A stretch of DNA of 64,000 nucleotides from positions 1 to 64,000 of the forward strand of contig JAHFBP010000002.1 in assembly GCA_023249975.1 (NCBI GenBank), given 5' to 3'. How positions within the stretch are numbered: the first letter of the stretch is position 1; every line of letters begins with the position of its first letter. The position numbers and the translations under genes are program-made. Source of the stretch: a bacterium. Its GTDB lineage: Bacteria; Babelota; Babeliae; Babelales; GCA-2401785. The notes below the pieces were generated by a model. The model searched no databases and was not told where the DNA came from. It saw only the letters and a program-made list of their open reading frames with translations. Below, piece after piece: positions 1-9,339 of the stretch.

Positions 1-2710
1 CAAGTGCAACACTCGAGACAATCAACCATTCTGCCAAAAATCTGTCTTGAGTTTCACCAATCGGCAAATTTTTCAAAAATTGGAAGATTGCCGCGCCCTC
101 TTGGCTGTTTTTATCTATGTACAAAGTCACACGAGCTTCCAAGCCAAGCTTGACAGCACCTACTTCACGCAGTCTTTCAATCGATTTGAGCACAGCTCCG
201 CGCATGTGGTCAAGATATGTCCACACGGTTAAAGCTTTTGAATCCAGAGCCCATTTTTCTGGAACGGATGCAAATCTCTCCAAGTGAACTGAACTGGCTG
301 TTTTCTTGTAAAAATGTGCATAAATATCGTCTGCTACAAAGCTCAAGATCGGCGCCATTAATTTAACCATGCAATCAAGGATGTGATACAACGCGGTTTG
401 AGCCGACCGACGCACATGTGAATCAGGCTTTTCAACATACAAACGATCTTTGACAATATCAAAGTACAAAGCACTCAAATCGTTCACGCAAAAACTATTC
501 AAATTCGAAACAACACGTGTGAAATCGTAATTTTCGTAAGATTCACGTACCACGCGATCAAATCGATGCAACCGAGCAAGCGCATACTGGTCAACTGGCA
601 ACATATTTTCGTAGTCAACCAAATCAGATGCTGCATTAAAATCATACAAGTTTGCCAAAACAAATCGGCAGGTGTTTCTAATTTTGCGGTACGATTCACC
701 CAAGTTTTTGAGTGCATCTTCAGAAAGAACTACGTCCGTTTCTGCATCAGCACTGGCAACCCACAATCGTAAAACATCGGTGCCATATTTTTTGATGATA
801 TCATTTGGCTCGATCCCATTGCCCAGCGACTTGGACATCTTGCGACGTTTTCCATCAACCACAAATCCGTGGGTCATGATAGATTTCATAGGTGGTTTTT
901 CATTGATAATCATTGAGCACAACATTGAGCTCTGGAACCATCCGCGATGCTGATCGGACCCTTCCAGGTACAAATCAGCCGGGAATGAATGCCCCGCCAA
1001 GCCCTTGCGCAACACGGCATAATTGCTCACACCCGAGTCAAACCACACATCCAAAATATCTTTTTCTTTTTTCCACTCAGCGCTAGAACATTCTGAACAT
1101 GCAAGATCCGCAGGAATTATTCCCTGTGACTTCATCTGATCAATGGTCAACGTATCCCAATATTCAATACCTGCCGTTTCAACGCCCTTTGCAACCGCTC
1201 TGATCATGGATGGAGAAACATGCGTACCTTTACAGTTGGCACACAAAAGCGCTGCAATCGGCACACCCCAATGGCGTTGACGAGAAATGCACCACTCTGT
1301 CCGCGTTCCGACTGAAGCGATAAAGCGCGTTTTACCCCAATCGGGGATAAAGCGCATTTTTTCAGCTTCTTGGATCGTACGTTTGGCCAAATCATTTTTT
1401 TCAAGATTACAAAACCATTGATCCGTGGCACGGAACATCAATCCACCGCGGCAACGCCAGCAATGTGGATATGAGTGTGTGATATTTTCTTTATGAACCA
1501 GCAAACCTGATTCACTGAGCATTTTCAACACAGCCCATTGACCATCAGTGATCGCCATGCCCTCAAGGCTTTGTGGTACAATCCCCGCGGTATATTTTCC
1601 ATCATTACTGAGTGGAGAAAAAATTTCTAAGCCATTTTTGACACCCATCAAGTAGTCATCGGGGCCACACCCTGGAGCTGCATGCAAACAAGCCGTACCT
1701 TCGCTGGTACCAACTAATTCATCGGCAATAATAGGTGCGACGATGCTCGCATCGGCTGGATTGAAAACCTTTGAGCCGACAAGTGCTGATGCTGCAAACT
1801 CAGCCAATACCTGACCAGAAAGTTCAAACTTGGCTGCAAGAGCCTCAGCACGATCTTTTCCGACGATATAACACTGATCACCCTTGCCTTCAATCACAAC
1901 ATATTGAGCGTGTGGATTGAGAACAACGGCTCGGTTGAGTGGAATTGTCCACGGAGTGGTTGTCCAAATAAGAAAACCAAAATTTTTGTCTGGATGTTGT
2001 GCTTGAATTGCAGCAAGTTCAGGCTGCGCTTGTGCCACGGGAAACATCACAAAAATGGAGGGGTCTTTGCGATCTTGATATTCAATTTCGGCCATAGCCA
2101 AAACCGTTTGGCACGATGCACACCATGGCACGGTTTTACCCTTGCGCTCGATGTAACCCTTTTCAACAAAGATTGCAAAACTTTCCAGAATTGAAGCTTC
2201 GTACGATGGATCCATTGTGGAATAGCGATCTCTCCAATCAGCCATGACGCCAAGTTGTTTGAATTCCTTGGTTTGAACTTCAATCCATTTTGATGCAAAA
2301 GCACGACATGCTTTTTTGAACATGACGGGATCTACATTTTTGCTGTCTTTTTCAACGCCTAATTCAGCTGCAACTTTAAATTCAATCGGCAATCCATGGC
2401 AATCAAAACCAGGCTGCATCGTAACATGATAGCCACTCATGCGCTTGTATTTGCAGATAATATCTTTGAGTACTTTATTAAAAGCATGCCCAATGTGAGT
2501 GTGCCCATTGGTATAGGGTGGGCCATCGTGCAAATCAAAAGTTTTTTGACCAGCATTTTGTTGAGTGACTTGTAGCCCAATATTAATTTCATTCCACTTA
2601 ATCAGCTGCTCTGGATCTTTAATTTGTGTGTCGGCTCGAATAGAAAAATTGGTTTGAGGTAAATTTAAAGTGTTCTGATAACTCAATGGTTTTTTTTCTA
2701 CGTCTGCCAT
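1..2710 (-). CDS. ileS: isoleucyl-tRNA synthetase, 5' part (C-terminus beyond window)
   Basis: Charges tRNA-Ile with isoleucine in the cytoplasm; class I synthetase. The reading frame is open from an ATG at 2710 to the left edge, giving 903 visible residues. The HIGH signature lies at residues 72-75 in the context HDGPPYTNGHTHIGHA, and KMSKS lies at residues 624-628 (plus-strand 827-841). Between them runs the long CP1 editing region, and after KMSKS begins the anticodon-binding helical domain (YRKIRNTCRF). An AAGGAT ribosome-binding site precedes the ATG by 7 nt. Bacterial IleS proteins are about 930-1050 residues, so only the end is missing and a C-terminal zinc region cannot be judged. The gene is transcribed from its own promoter, just downstream of an unrelated secreted-protein gene on the same strand. 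Confidence 0.97.
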   Translation of the reverse strand, partial: MADVEKKPLSYQNTLNLPQTNFSIRADTQIKDPEQLIKWNEINIGLQVTQQNAGQKTFDLHDGPPYTNGHTHIGHAFNKVLKDIICKYKRMSGYHVTMQPGFDCHGLPIEFKVAAELGVEKDSKNVDPVMFKKACRAFASKWIEVQTKEFKQLGVMADWRDRYSTMDPSYEASILESFAIFVEKGYIERKGKTVPWCASCQTVLAMAEIEYQDRKDPSIFVMFPVAQAQPELAAIQAQHPDKNFGFLIWTTTPWTIPLNRAVVLNPHAQYVVIEGKGDQCYIVGKDRAEALAAKFELSGQVLAEFAASALVGSKVFNPADASIVAPIIADELVGTSEGTACLHAAPGCGPDDYLMGVKNGLEIFSPLSNDGKYTAGIVPQSLEGMAITDGQWAVLKMLSESGLLVHKENITHSYPHCWRCRGGLMFRATDQWFCNLEKNDLAKRTIQEAEKMRFIPDWGKTRFIASVGTRTEWCISRQRHWGVPIAALLCANCKGTHVSPSMIRAVAKGVETAGIEYWDTLTIDQMKSQGIIPADLACSECSSAEWKKEKDILDVWFDSGVSNYAVLRKGLAGHSFPADLYLEGSDQHRGWFQSSMLCSMIINEKPPMKSIMTHGFVVDGKRRKMSKSLGNGIEPNDIIKKYGTDVLRLWVASADAETDVVLSEDALKNLGESYRKIRNTCRFVLANLYDFNAASDLVDYENMLPVDQYALARLHRFDRVVRESYENYDFTRVVSNLNSFCVNDLSALYFDIVKDRLYVEKPDSHVRRSAQTALYHILDCMVKLMAPILSFVADDIYAHFYKKTASSVHLERFASVPEKWALDSKALTVWTYLDHMRGAVLKSIERLREVGAVKLGLEARVTLYIDKNSQEGAAIFQFLKNLPIGETQDRFLAEWLIVSSVAL

Positions 2711-2767
2711 GGCAGGATCCTTCGCTTAGCTCATCATGTGAAGAAACTACGGTATACAACAGCCTAA

Positions 2768-2796
2768 ATTGTACCATAGTTTGCAAAAGTTGCTAA
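2768..2796 (-). promoter_or_regulatory. possible sigma70-type promoter of ileS
   Basis: On the minus strand TTAGCA (weak -35) is followed after 17 nt by TACAAT (good -10), about 58 nt upstream of the ileS ATG. This was read by eye only; the -35 is poor. No T-box-like leader is visible in the short leader. Confidence 0.4.
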
Positions 2797-2809
2797 GTCC
2801 TACCCCCAA

Positions 2810-5680
2810 CTAGAAAGTTGGAGCTGGCGGAGGCGGCGCATTGCGATCATAAACTCCAGAAAGATCTCCAAATCCTTCAAACGTATCTGTAGTTGCTGGA
2901 GCGACCGTCCCTGCTGCAGGAGCTGATGTATTTGTGGTTGATTCAAAAATTTCAGGATCCCCAATAGCCAAACTATTATCAGGATTTTGAATAACAACGG
3001 GCCCGTCTACAGCTGGCTGGCCCTCACTCAAATCTGAACCATCCATAGCTCCACCAATGCTGAATAAATTGGGTTGCGTCATATCTACGGTGGCTGTTGT
3101 CATAGAAATAGGTGTAGAAACTTGGAAGTTTTTTGTCGGAACAGAAGTTTGATATGGCGTGTTTAAATCCGCTGAAAGCTGTGCCCCCAATGCCTGCATT
3201 TGAGCACTCGTTAAAGTTGGAGGTACGTCAGCCAAAGTATAAAGCTGAGGATCAGCCGTTGGGCTTGGCAAGGTATTTTGCATTTGTGTAACCACCGCAG
3301 CGCTTTGACCGGCCGGACTTTGCGCCTGATTGAGGACAGCTCCCACATCTTGCCCCGTCATAGCCTTGAAGAGTCCTGCCATTTCTGATTTTGCAGAAGC
3401 GTCAGTATTGCGACTGCGTAAAATCAGCATGCCAAATTCGCGAACCAAAAATGTATTAATAGTTTCTTTGGTTGTTACAGCTGTTGCTTTTGCCGCAGCT
3501 TGAGCCGTTTGTGCAGACACAAGGTCTGCGGCCGACTGTGTTCCTATTGTGGAAATTTCAGCATTCAGGCCCAAATCAGACTCACCCCCTATATCAAAAA
3601 TACTCGGAGTTACACCAATACCAGAGGTCACTGATGGCGGTCGTGGCAAAAAGCGATTAAATGAATATTGCTTAAGATAGGAACACATTTCCTGATATTT
3701 TTGTTGATGCAAAACCAATCCATCATCAACACTTTTCTGAGCCGCAGCAACTTCTGGGCTGATATCAGTAGGCCCCGTACTTCGCACTGATTGCACTACC
3801 GAATCACGCTCTTTTTCTATTGCCTTCTGACTCGCTTCAGCCTGCTCATAATCCCGAACTACTTCTGGACCTGTTTTCATAACCGGATGTCCACTTGGAT
3901 CGATAAATTGCATGGCGGTTGTTTCTTGCTTGATGGCCATTTGAGCATATCGCAAGTCACGCTCAATGCGCGAGGCAATGGCCAATGCATGAAGCAGTGC
4001 CCTTGATTTTGAAATAGGAGTGTCGTCATATACGTATCCCGTATCACCATTAAATCGCTGCGTTACAATTTTTTTAATCTGATCAAACTTAATATCCATC
4101 GACATCAACAGTGAAATGTTAACATTTGTACCCGAAGGAGCTCCCAACTCAAGATTTCCATCTTTGGCTTTGACAGCATCAACGTAATCCTTAATTTGAT
4201 TTTCAATTTTTTGTTCCGCAACAGTAAGGGCTGTTGCATCTTGCTGCGCGGCCAGTGCAGCATTTAATGCGGCTCGGGCGGGAATTAATTGGTCAACTAA
4301 GGCCTGAACGTCGGCCAATTCAACTCTGAACCGTTTGGGTACCTGTTGAAGGAACAATAAGGTATTAACCAGAATTTTTTTCTGATAATTAGTAAAAATA
4401 CTTTTAATAAACGTATCCAAAAGCGCCTTGCGTTGCCCAACCAATGTCATCAATTTGACAGGGTCGACCGTCACTCTTTGTGGTATTGATGTGTCAGGTG
4501 TGTCAGAAACAGAAATTTCTCCTGGTGGATACAAAGATTGGTCAACCGTAATCGCCTCAAGACCCTTGAGCCGCTCACTCACCGTAAATCTGATGGCAAG
4601 ATCATACAACTTAAGATCAGTCTGTGTCATGGCAGTTGGATCAACTTTGTCGATAATATTATTCAACAAAAAGTTAAGTCGGTCCCCATATGCTTTTTGA
4701 GCTCTCAATTGAGTGTATAATTTTTGCATTTGCGAAGCCGGTTTTCCTGCCGTATCGGCCCATTCTTGGTAATCAACGGCATCCATGGAAATTTTAGGGA
4801 ATACTTTATTGACGTACCCCACAAAATACCTGAACCAATCGGGCGTTCTTTTAATAAAATCTGAAGGCTTAGTTACTAGAACAATTTTTGCAGGATCCCA
4901 CATATAAGCCTTTTCCGGTGGGGTTCCATTGTGAGCGGCAACAGTTGCAGTTGTATCAGGCGTTTGGGCAAGGCGATACATTAACAATGTCAATTCAACG
5001 GGGACATCTTTCAATTGCAGCGGCAACATAGGATTATCCCCATGCTTGATCGCCGTCAGGACCAAAAGAATCACTTTCAGCAAAAAGATATTTTCCGGCT
5101 GAACCACCGTAAAATAATCAATGGGCGACCATATTTGCTTGGCTTTGTTTTCATTAATTCCCGGCATTGCCGACAAGAGCCCTATCACAATATTGTACAC
5201 AAGCCCTTTTGAACTCAAATCAAGCGGCTGTTTTTGCAATCCCAGTGGATCACTAATGGGATCAAAAACTGGAATAAATCCAGGAGAAAGCCCCGCATTC
5301 ATTGGCTTGTACCCATATCTGCCATAGCTGTCCAAAGCATAGCCAAAAGGTTGTTCAAGGTCGCCGGCCCCCGGATACCCAAAATCCCATTCAATGCTAT
5401 AGCGGACTCCCACATCATTTACCTGATTGGTGTAAATGCGAAAAATACGTGCCCGCTGGTAATCTGTGGTCTTGAGAGCATCGCCAACATTACTGGCAAA
5501 ACTCGTAAAAAATTCAACAACTGGGGCAATTCTTTTATAGGCAGCTGAAAGCTTCGATGTTGTATCATTTGACAATGAAGTTGTGGTAGAAGAATCAACT
5601 AATGCCGAATCAACTAATGATGCGATACTCATACAAAAGGCCAGTAACAGGCAAACCCGCGTCTTTTTTGACCTCATCAC
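2810..5680 (-). CDS. large secreted protein of unknown function (956 aa)
   Basis: I do not recognise this protein. It begins with a clear signal peptide (MMRSKKTR followed by a hydrophobic stretch to about residue 22), then a Ser/Thr-rich linker in which VDSALVDSS repeats. The body is long and mostly helical in composition, with Gln/Ala/Lys-rich stretches around residues 460-520. The last 120 residues are Pro/Thr/Ala-rich and end in PPPPAPTF. No transmembrane segment follows the signal peptide, so a periplasmic or exported location is likely. It starts 20 nt after the lipoprotein gene that precedes it on the same strand, so the two are probably co-transcribed and may work together at the envelope. 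Confidence 0.85.
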   Translation of the reverse strand: MMRSKKTRVCLLLAFCMSIASLVDSALVDSSTTTSLSNDTTSKLSAAYKRIAPVVEFFTSFASNVGDALKTTDYQRARIFRIYTNQVNDVGVRYSIEWDFGYPGAGDLEQPFGYALDSYGRYGYKPMNAGLSPGFIPVFDPISDPLGLQKQPLDLSSKGLVYNIVIGLLSAMPGINENKAKQIWSPIDYFTVVQPENIFLLKVILLVLTAIKHGDNPMLPLQLKDVPVELTLLMYRLAQTPDTTATVAAHNGTPPEKAYMWDPAKIVLVTKPSDFIKRTPDWFRYFVGYVNKVFPKISMDAVDYQEWADTAGKPASQMQKLYTQLRAQKAYGDRLNFLLNNIIDKVDPTAMTQTDLKLYDLAIRFTVSERLKGLEAITVDQSLYPPGEISVSDTPDTSIPQRVTVDPVKLMTLVGQRKALLDTFIKSIFTNYQKKILVNTLLFLQQVPKRFRVELADVQALVDQLIPARAALNAALAAQQDATALTVAEQKIENQIKDYVDAVKAKDGNLELGAPSGTNVNISLLMSMDIKFDQIKKIVTQRFNGDTGYVYDDTPISKSRALLHALAIASRIERDLRYAQMAIKQETTAMQFIDPSGHPVMKTGPEVVRDYEQAEASQKAIEKERDSVVQSVRSTGPTDISPEVAAAQKSVDDGLVLHQQKYQEMCSYLKQYSFNRFLPRPPSVTSGIGVTPSIFDIGGESDLGLNAEISTIGTQSAADLVSAQTAQAAAKATAVTTKETINTFLVREFGMLILRSRNTDASAKSEMAGLFKAMTGQDVGAVLNQAQSPAGQSAAVVTQMQNTLPSPTADPQLYTLADVPPTLTSAQMQALGAQLSADLNTPYQTSVPTKNFQVSTPISMTTATVDMTQPNLFSIGGAMDGSDLSEGQPAVDGPVVIQNPDNSLAIGDPEIFESTTNTSAPAAGTVAPATTDTFEGFGDLSGVYDRNAPPPPAPTF

Positions 5681-5700
5681 TTTCCCCTTTTGTTACCCTG

Positions 5701-6645
5701 CTATGCCAACACCTGCTCATTAAGCCATTCAAGTTTGATACGTGGTTGGTAGTCGCTAAATTCATCCAATTCTTCGTTTAAAATATCTTCTTCTAATTGA
5801 TTCAATGAGGCTAATGGAACCCCTGCTGATTGCATAAATTCAGGATCTTGAACAAGCACCGGCAATACGGTCTCTTTAAAATTTTCAAGCGATGATTCTT
5901 GAGTTGAGGACTCTGAATCTTCAGGCCCTTGAACTTCTACTTCATCCAAACTTACTTCGCTACTTTCTTGTTGCGACCCAATCTCCAAGCTCCAGGTAAA
6001 CGGTTGCTCAAATTCATGAGACCTGAACCACAAAGTCATAGGCTGAGTTGGATAAATAAGTTGCTGGCCGTCATCAGACAAACGATCAAAGGTAACCACA
6101 TACACCGTTTTGTACTGATTCATTTTTTTACCAAAAATTGCCTTTATTTCAGGCTCAAGTTCAACCCGTTTTAATTCATGAGGAATATGTGATTCCCCCT
6201 TTGGACTTTCTAACGAGATAGCCCATGGACAATGTTTATCCGTCAGCATGTTGTATCTTTTTTCGCGAATATTACTCAACACATAAAAAGTAAGTTTTGA
6301 TTTGTCGGCCGAAAGATGCTTCTTCAAAAACTGATCATGCGTCGCTTTATTGGCACCCTTGCGGTATGACCACATATCTGAAACCAGTTCATACAAAGGC
6401 TTGTCCATACGCAACACATCAAAGGTCGCAACGGTCGTCAATTGATCATATATCGATTTGGTTTGAACACTTTCCTGCGCACTCTCGATATTAACGTCTC
6501 CACACACACCCTGTGGCATATGATTGGGCAAATAACGATAATATTGCGAATATTTTGACCAGTCGTCCCATTGTTTTTTGCCATCACATCCAACAATAAA
6601 CAATATCATTACTGAAAGTGCCAATATTTTTTTAGTGCATTGCAT
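5701..6645 (-). CDS. putative lipoprotein (314 aa), unknown function
   Basis: The N-terminus is a lipoprotein signal peptide: MQCTKK, a hydrophobic core, and a lipobox-like FIVGC with the lipidated cysteine at residue 20. The rest is a soluble domain with no family I recognise. The C-terminal third (about residues 220-314) is very acidic and Ser/Glu-rich. An AGGA sits about 8 nt before the ATG. It is the first gene of a probable two-gene operon with the 956-aa secreted protein and is divergent from a LolC/LolE-type permease 108 bp away. That neighbour could in principle act in lipoprotein export, but adjacency is the only link. Confidence 0.83.
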   Translation of the reverse strand: MQCTKKILALSVMILFIVGCDGKKQWDDWSKYSQYYRYLPNHMPQGVCGDVNIESAQESVQTKSIYDQLTTVATFDVLRMDKPLYELVSDMWSYRKGANKATHDQFLKKHLSADKSKLTFYVLSNIREKRYNMLTDKHCPWAISLESPKGESHIPHELKRVELEPEIKAIFGKKMNQYKTVYVVTFDRLSDDGQQLIYPTQPMTLWFRSHEFEQPFTWSLEIGSQQESSEVSLDEVEVQGPEDSESSTQESSLENFKETVLPVLVQDPEFMQSAGVPLASLNQLEEDILNEELDEFSDYQPRIKLEWLNEQVLA

Positions 6646-6753
6646 GCATCGATCCTATACTTTTGCTACATTCACTCGTGAGGTATCTATTACTGCCCAA
6701 GATAACGCAATGAACACATTTTTAAAATAAAAAGAAAAAAGGAGAATAAAGCG

Positions 6754-8070
6754 ATGTCTCTTCCTCAATTACTCGCATGGCGTTATATCACCGCGGGAAC
6801 ACGCAATTCCAATATCAAAACCATGCTCACCATTTGCTATACCGGAATTTGCATTGGAACCCTTGCTTTGACCCTTACGCTCATTATCACCCGCGGATTT
6901 GAAAAAAGCATTCACACCAAAATTAGCGGGATCAACGCGCCAGCCATTATCGAGTCTCCTGGCCAAAAAATTGATGATGTTGCCCTTAAAAACTACCTCA
7001 CCAAAAAATTTGGCAGGGTTATTAAAGATATGAGCTCCAGTTGCGTGGGCCAAATGATCATTAACGAAGGACATGCTCCTTCTGTGGTATTTTTGCGCGG
7101 CATTGAATCTGAGCACGAACGCAATGTCACCGGCTTGGAAGAAAAAATTGTTAAAAATCAATCTGGCATCCAACCAAACCTCATCGCCCTGCTCTCTACA
7201 GGCGGCATTATTATTGGTCACAAAATTGCAACGCGTCACAACATCAAACCAGGCGACACCATTAACATTGCCATTCCTCACCAGGTTGCCCGCAAAGGCC
7301 GCATCAATCTTGAAAAAAAAGAACTTGTTGTTGCCGGAATATTCGACGTGGGACTAAATGAATACGACAGCAATATTGCCTACATTGAACTCTCTGCCTT
7401 CAAAGAACTCATGGAATCAGAAAAAGGCGTTGATTCAATCAGCATCTCGTTCAAGCCCCAAGAACACGCCCCAATTATTACGAGAATCAAGCCAATTGAC
7501 CATGTAATTCATATGATCCGCCAGGCAATTCCCTTCACTGCAGTGGACTATGAACAATCAATTGTTGACGACATGAAAACCAAACTCCCCGAAGTTCACG
7601 TGGCCACTTGGCAGGAGCTGTATCCTTCAATTATTTCCTCGCTGCGGCTAGAAAAATACGCGATGTTTTTCGTCATTGCGCTGATCGCTCTTGTCGCTTT
7701 CATGAATATGATCGCGCTGCTTTTTATGAAAATTCAGCAAAAACGCCGTGACATTGCCATTTTGCAAACCATGGGCATGAATTTTTCCGACATCACATCG
7801 CTTTTTACCACCCTGGGCATGATCATCACCCTGGGCGCCACATCGTTGGGCCTGATTTTGGGCGCTATTATTGGCTATGTGCTGGAATACCATCCCTTTA
7901 TCAAATTACCCGATGTCTATTTTGTCGAATATCTACCAGCATGCCTTGAGCCAGAGGTGTTTATCGCAACTTTTGCCTGCACAACATTACTCGGTTGGCT
8001 CGCAACCCGGCGCGCCGTGGCAAGCTTGAAGGACATCAACATTGCTGAAGTTTTGCGCCAAGAATCATGA
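6754..8070 (+). CDS. ABC transporter permease, LolC/LolE (FtsX/MacB) family
   Basis: Predicted inner-membrane permease of the lipoprotein-releasing type, which moves mature lipoproteins from the inner membrane to the LolA carrier. The 438-aa length and layout match the family: an N-terminal LAWRYI motif, one membrane helix at about 24-46, a periplasmic MacB-like domain (about 50-290), then three helices (about 303-330, 347-372, 398-418) in an FtsX domain containing the coupling segment KRRDIAILQTMGM. An AAGGAG site precedes the ATG by 8 nt. No LolD ATPase or second permease is adjacent; a homodimeric LolF-like arrangement or genes elsewhere are possible. Assignment to LolC versus LolE cannot be made from sequence alone. 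Confidence 0.87.
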   Translation: MSLPQLLAWRYITAGTRNSNIKTMLTICYTGICIGTLALTLTLIITRGFEKSIHTKISGINAPAIIESPGQKIDDVALKNYLTKKFGRVIKDMSSSCVGQMIINEGHAPSVVFLRGIESEHERNVTGLEEKIVKNQSGIQPNLIALLSTGGIIIGHKIATRHNIKPGDTINIAIPHQVARKGRINLEKKELVVAGIFDVGLNEYDSNIAYIELSAFKELMESEKGVDSISISFKPQEHAPIITRIKPIDHVIHMIRQAIPFTAVDYEQSIVDDMKTKLPEVHVATWQELYPSIISSLRLEKYAMFFVIALIALVAFMNMIALLFMKIQQKRRDIAILQTMGMNFSDITSLFTTLGMIITLGATSLGLILGAIIGYVLEYHPFIKLPDVYFVEYLPACLEPEVFIATFACTTLLGWLATRRAVASLKDINIAEVLRQES

Positions 8071-8074
8071 TCCT

Positions 8075-8106
8075 AAGGCAAAAATGATCAATTTTGCCTA
8101 TTTTTA
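8075..8106 (+). terminator. Rho-independent terminator after the permease gene
   Basis: AGGCAAAA and TTTTGCCT form an 8-bp stem around an 8-nt loop, followed by ATTTTT, a few bases after the stop codon. Confidence 0.6.
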
Positions 8107-8209
8107 ACCCTTTTTTGGCAAGCCCTAAAATGTAGAATAGTATTGTTACATAGGCCCTTTTTGGGCTATAATCATGTTAAGTGATATGCATATTGTAAAT
8201 TTTTATTAT

Positions 8210-8293
8210 GGGCTCTTAAAACAGGGCTCTTAAAACAGGGCTCTTAAAACAGGGCTCTTAAAACAGGGCTCTTAAAACAGGGCTCTTAAAATG
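8210..8293 (+). repeat. 14-bp tandem repeat, six units, the last carrying the start codon of the next gene
   Basis: GGGCTCTTAAAACA is repeated head-to-tail five times without error (8210-8279). The sixth unit (8280-8293) reads GGGCTCTTAAAATG, so its last three bases are the ATG of the following gene. No Shine-Dalgarno-like purine run lies between the repeat and the ATG. Unit number could change by slippage and would alter leader length in 14-nt steps. Confidence 0.95.
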
Positions 8294-9283
8294 AGAAATC
8301 TTTTTTTACTTATTCTTCTCTTATCAAACCCAAACAGTCTTTCACCTGCCAGAATAGTAAATCCTGCACATTCTATAGAACATCAAGAGGCTCTGGCAAG
8401 AGTGCAAATGCGACTGGAGGCTCTGGCAAGAGAGCAAATGCAACTGGAGGCTCTAGCAAGAGAGGCTGAAGCAAGAGAGGCTGAAACTCAAGCAAGACTT
8501 GCCGTAATTAAAAAGGCTGAGGCTGAAAATAACGAAAGATACAGAAAAGACGTGAAAGAATCTGCTGATGCCTGCAACAGAGAATCACTACAGTTATTTA
8601 AAAACTACGATATAAAAGCCTCAAAAAAACTCTCTCTATCTTTTTTGGGGTTAATAGCAGTTAGTGAAGCACTTGCCTATTGTCTTAAAAAAATACACGC
8701 TTATCGACAAAAATTAGCTGACACCCCTGTCCAAGATTTTTGGAATTACCAATCACAATGCGACAAGGATATTTCACTTAATTGCCCTCTTATGGCCATT
8801 CACGGCATACTTATTCCCTCTTTGTATTGGACAGAATCGCAAGAAATTAATTCTTATGATGCTTACCTATCCAATATAAATTCGATAAATTCCATAACAG
8901 AATCCTCAGATTTTAGTCACAAAGATCTCCGCAAGATGCTCCCCTTAGAACCAAAAAATGATTTTTATAAACACAGAAAAATGATATCCCTTCTCTCTGT
9001 GACTGGACTTGTATCATTCATGACCTTCCGCATTATTGCAATGATGCGCGAACTAAAAAACCAAAAAGTAATTCTTGAAAATAAAGCTCAAGCAGCTTGC
9101 AAATACCTTGTTGATCAGTATAAATTTATAAAAAAAGCTATTGCCGAATCTGGCTCAACCCCAGAACTTGAAAAACAATGTGCGGATATTAAATTTGAGT
9201 ATATAAAGATTAGTGTCTCATTATCTTCGTGGACCAACAAAGACACTCTTCCATCAATACAAGATGCATTTGCTGACTTTTAA
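8291..9283 (+). CDS. secreted/membrane coiled-coil protein of unknown function (330 aa)
   Basis: The ATG lies in the last unit of a 14-bp tandem repeat. The product starts with a signal peptide (MRNLFLLILLLS). An Ala/Arg/Glu/Gln-rich coiled coil at about 32-95 follows, with internal repeats of the form LEALAREQMQ. Two hydrophobic segments follow at about residues 115-135 (LSLSFLGLIAVSEALAY) and 233-252, with a soluble loop of about 100 residues between them and a helical tail. It looks like a membrane-anchored coiled-coil protein of the envelope. I recognise no family. The lack of a visible ribosome-binding site makes its translation unusual. It stands alone between terminators and the heparinase-like gene. 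Confidence 0.75.
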   Translation: MRNLFLLILLLSNPNSLSPARIVNPAHSIEHQEALARVQMRLEALAREQMQLEALAREAEAREAETQARLAVIKKAEAENNERYRKDVKESADACNRESLQLFKNYDIKASKKLSLSFLGLIAVSEALAYCLKKIHAYRQKLADTPVQDFWNYQSQCDKDISLNCPLMAIHGILIPSLYWTESQEINSYDAYLSNINSINSITESSDFSHKDLRKMLPLEPKNDFYKHRKMISLLSVTGLVSFMTFRIIAMMRELKNQKVILENKAQAACKYLVDQYKFIKKAIAESGSTPELEKQCADIKFEYIKISVSLSSWTNKDTLPSIQDAFADF

Positions 9284-9339
9284 TCTTTGTACAATACTGC
9301 CAGCGGGAAGATCAATCCGAGTATTGAAACAAATTCATT

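Noticed and set aside
2711-2809. T-box leader for ileS
   Set aside because: The leader is too short and lacks the conserved T-box sequence.
6769-7281. 170-aa minus-strand frame opposite the permease
   Set aside because: Composition mirrors the plus-strand membrane protein; no start signal. Antisense shadow.
8210-8293. CRISPR array candidate
   Set aside because: The units are directly adjacent 14-mers with no spacers; a plain tandem repeat.
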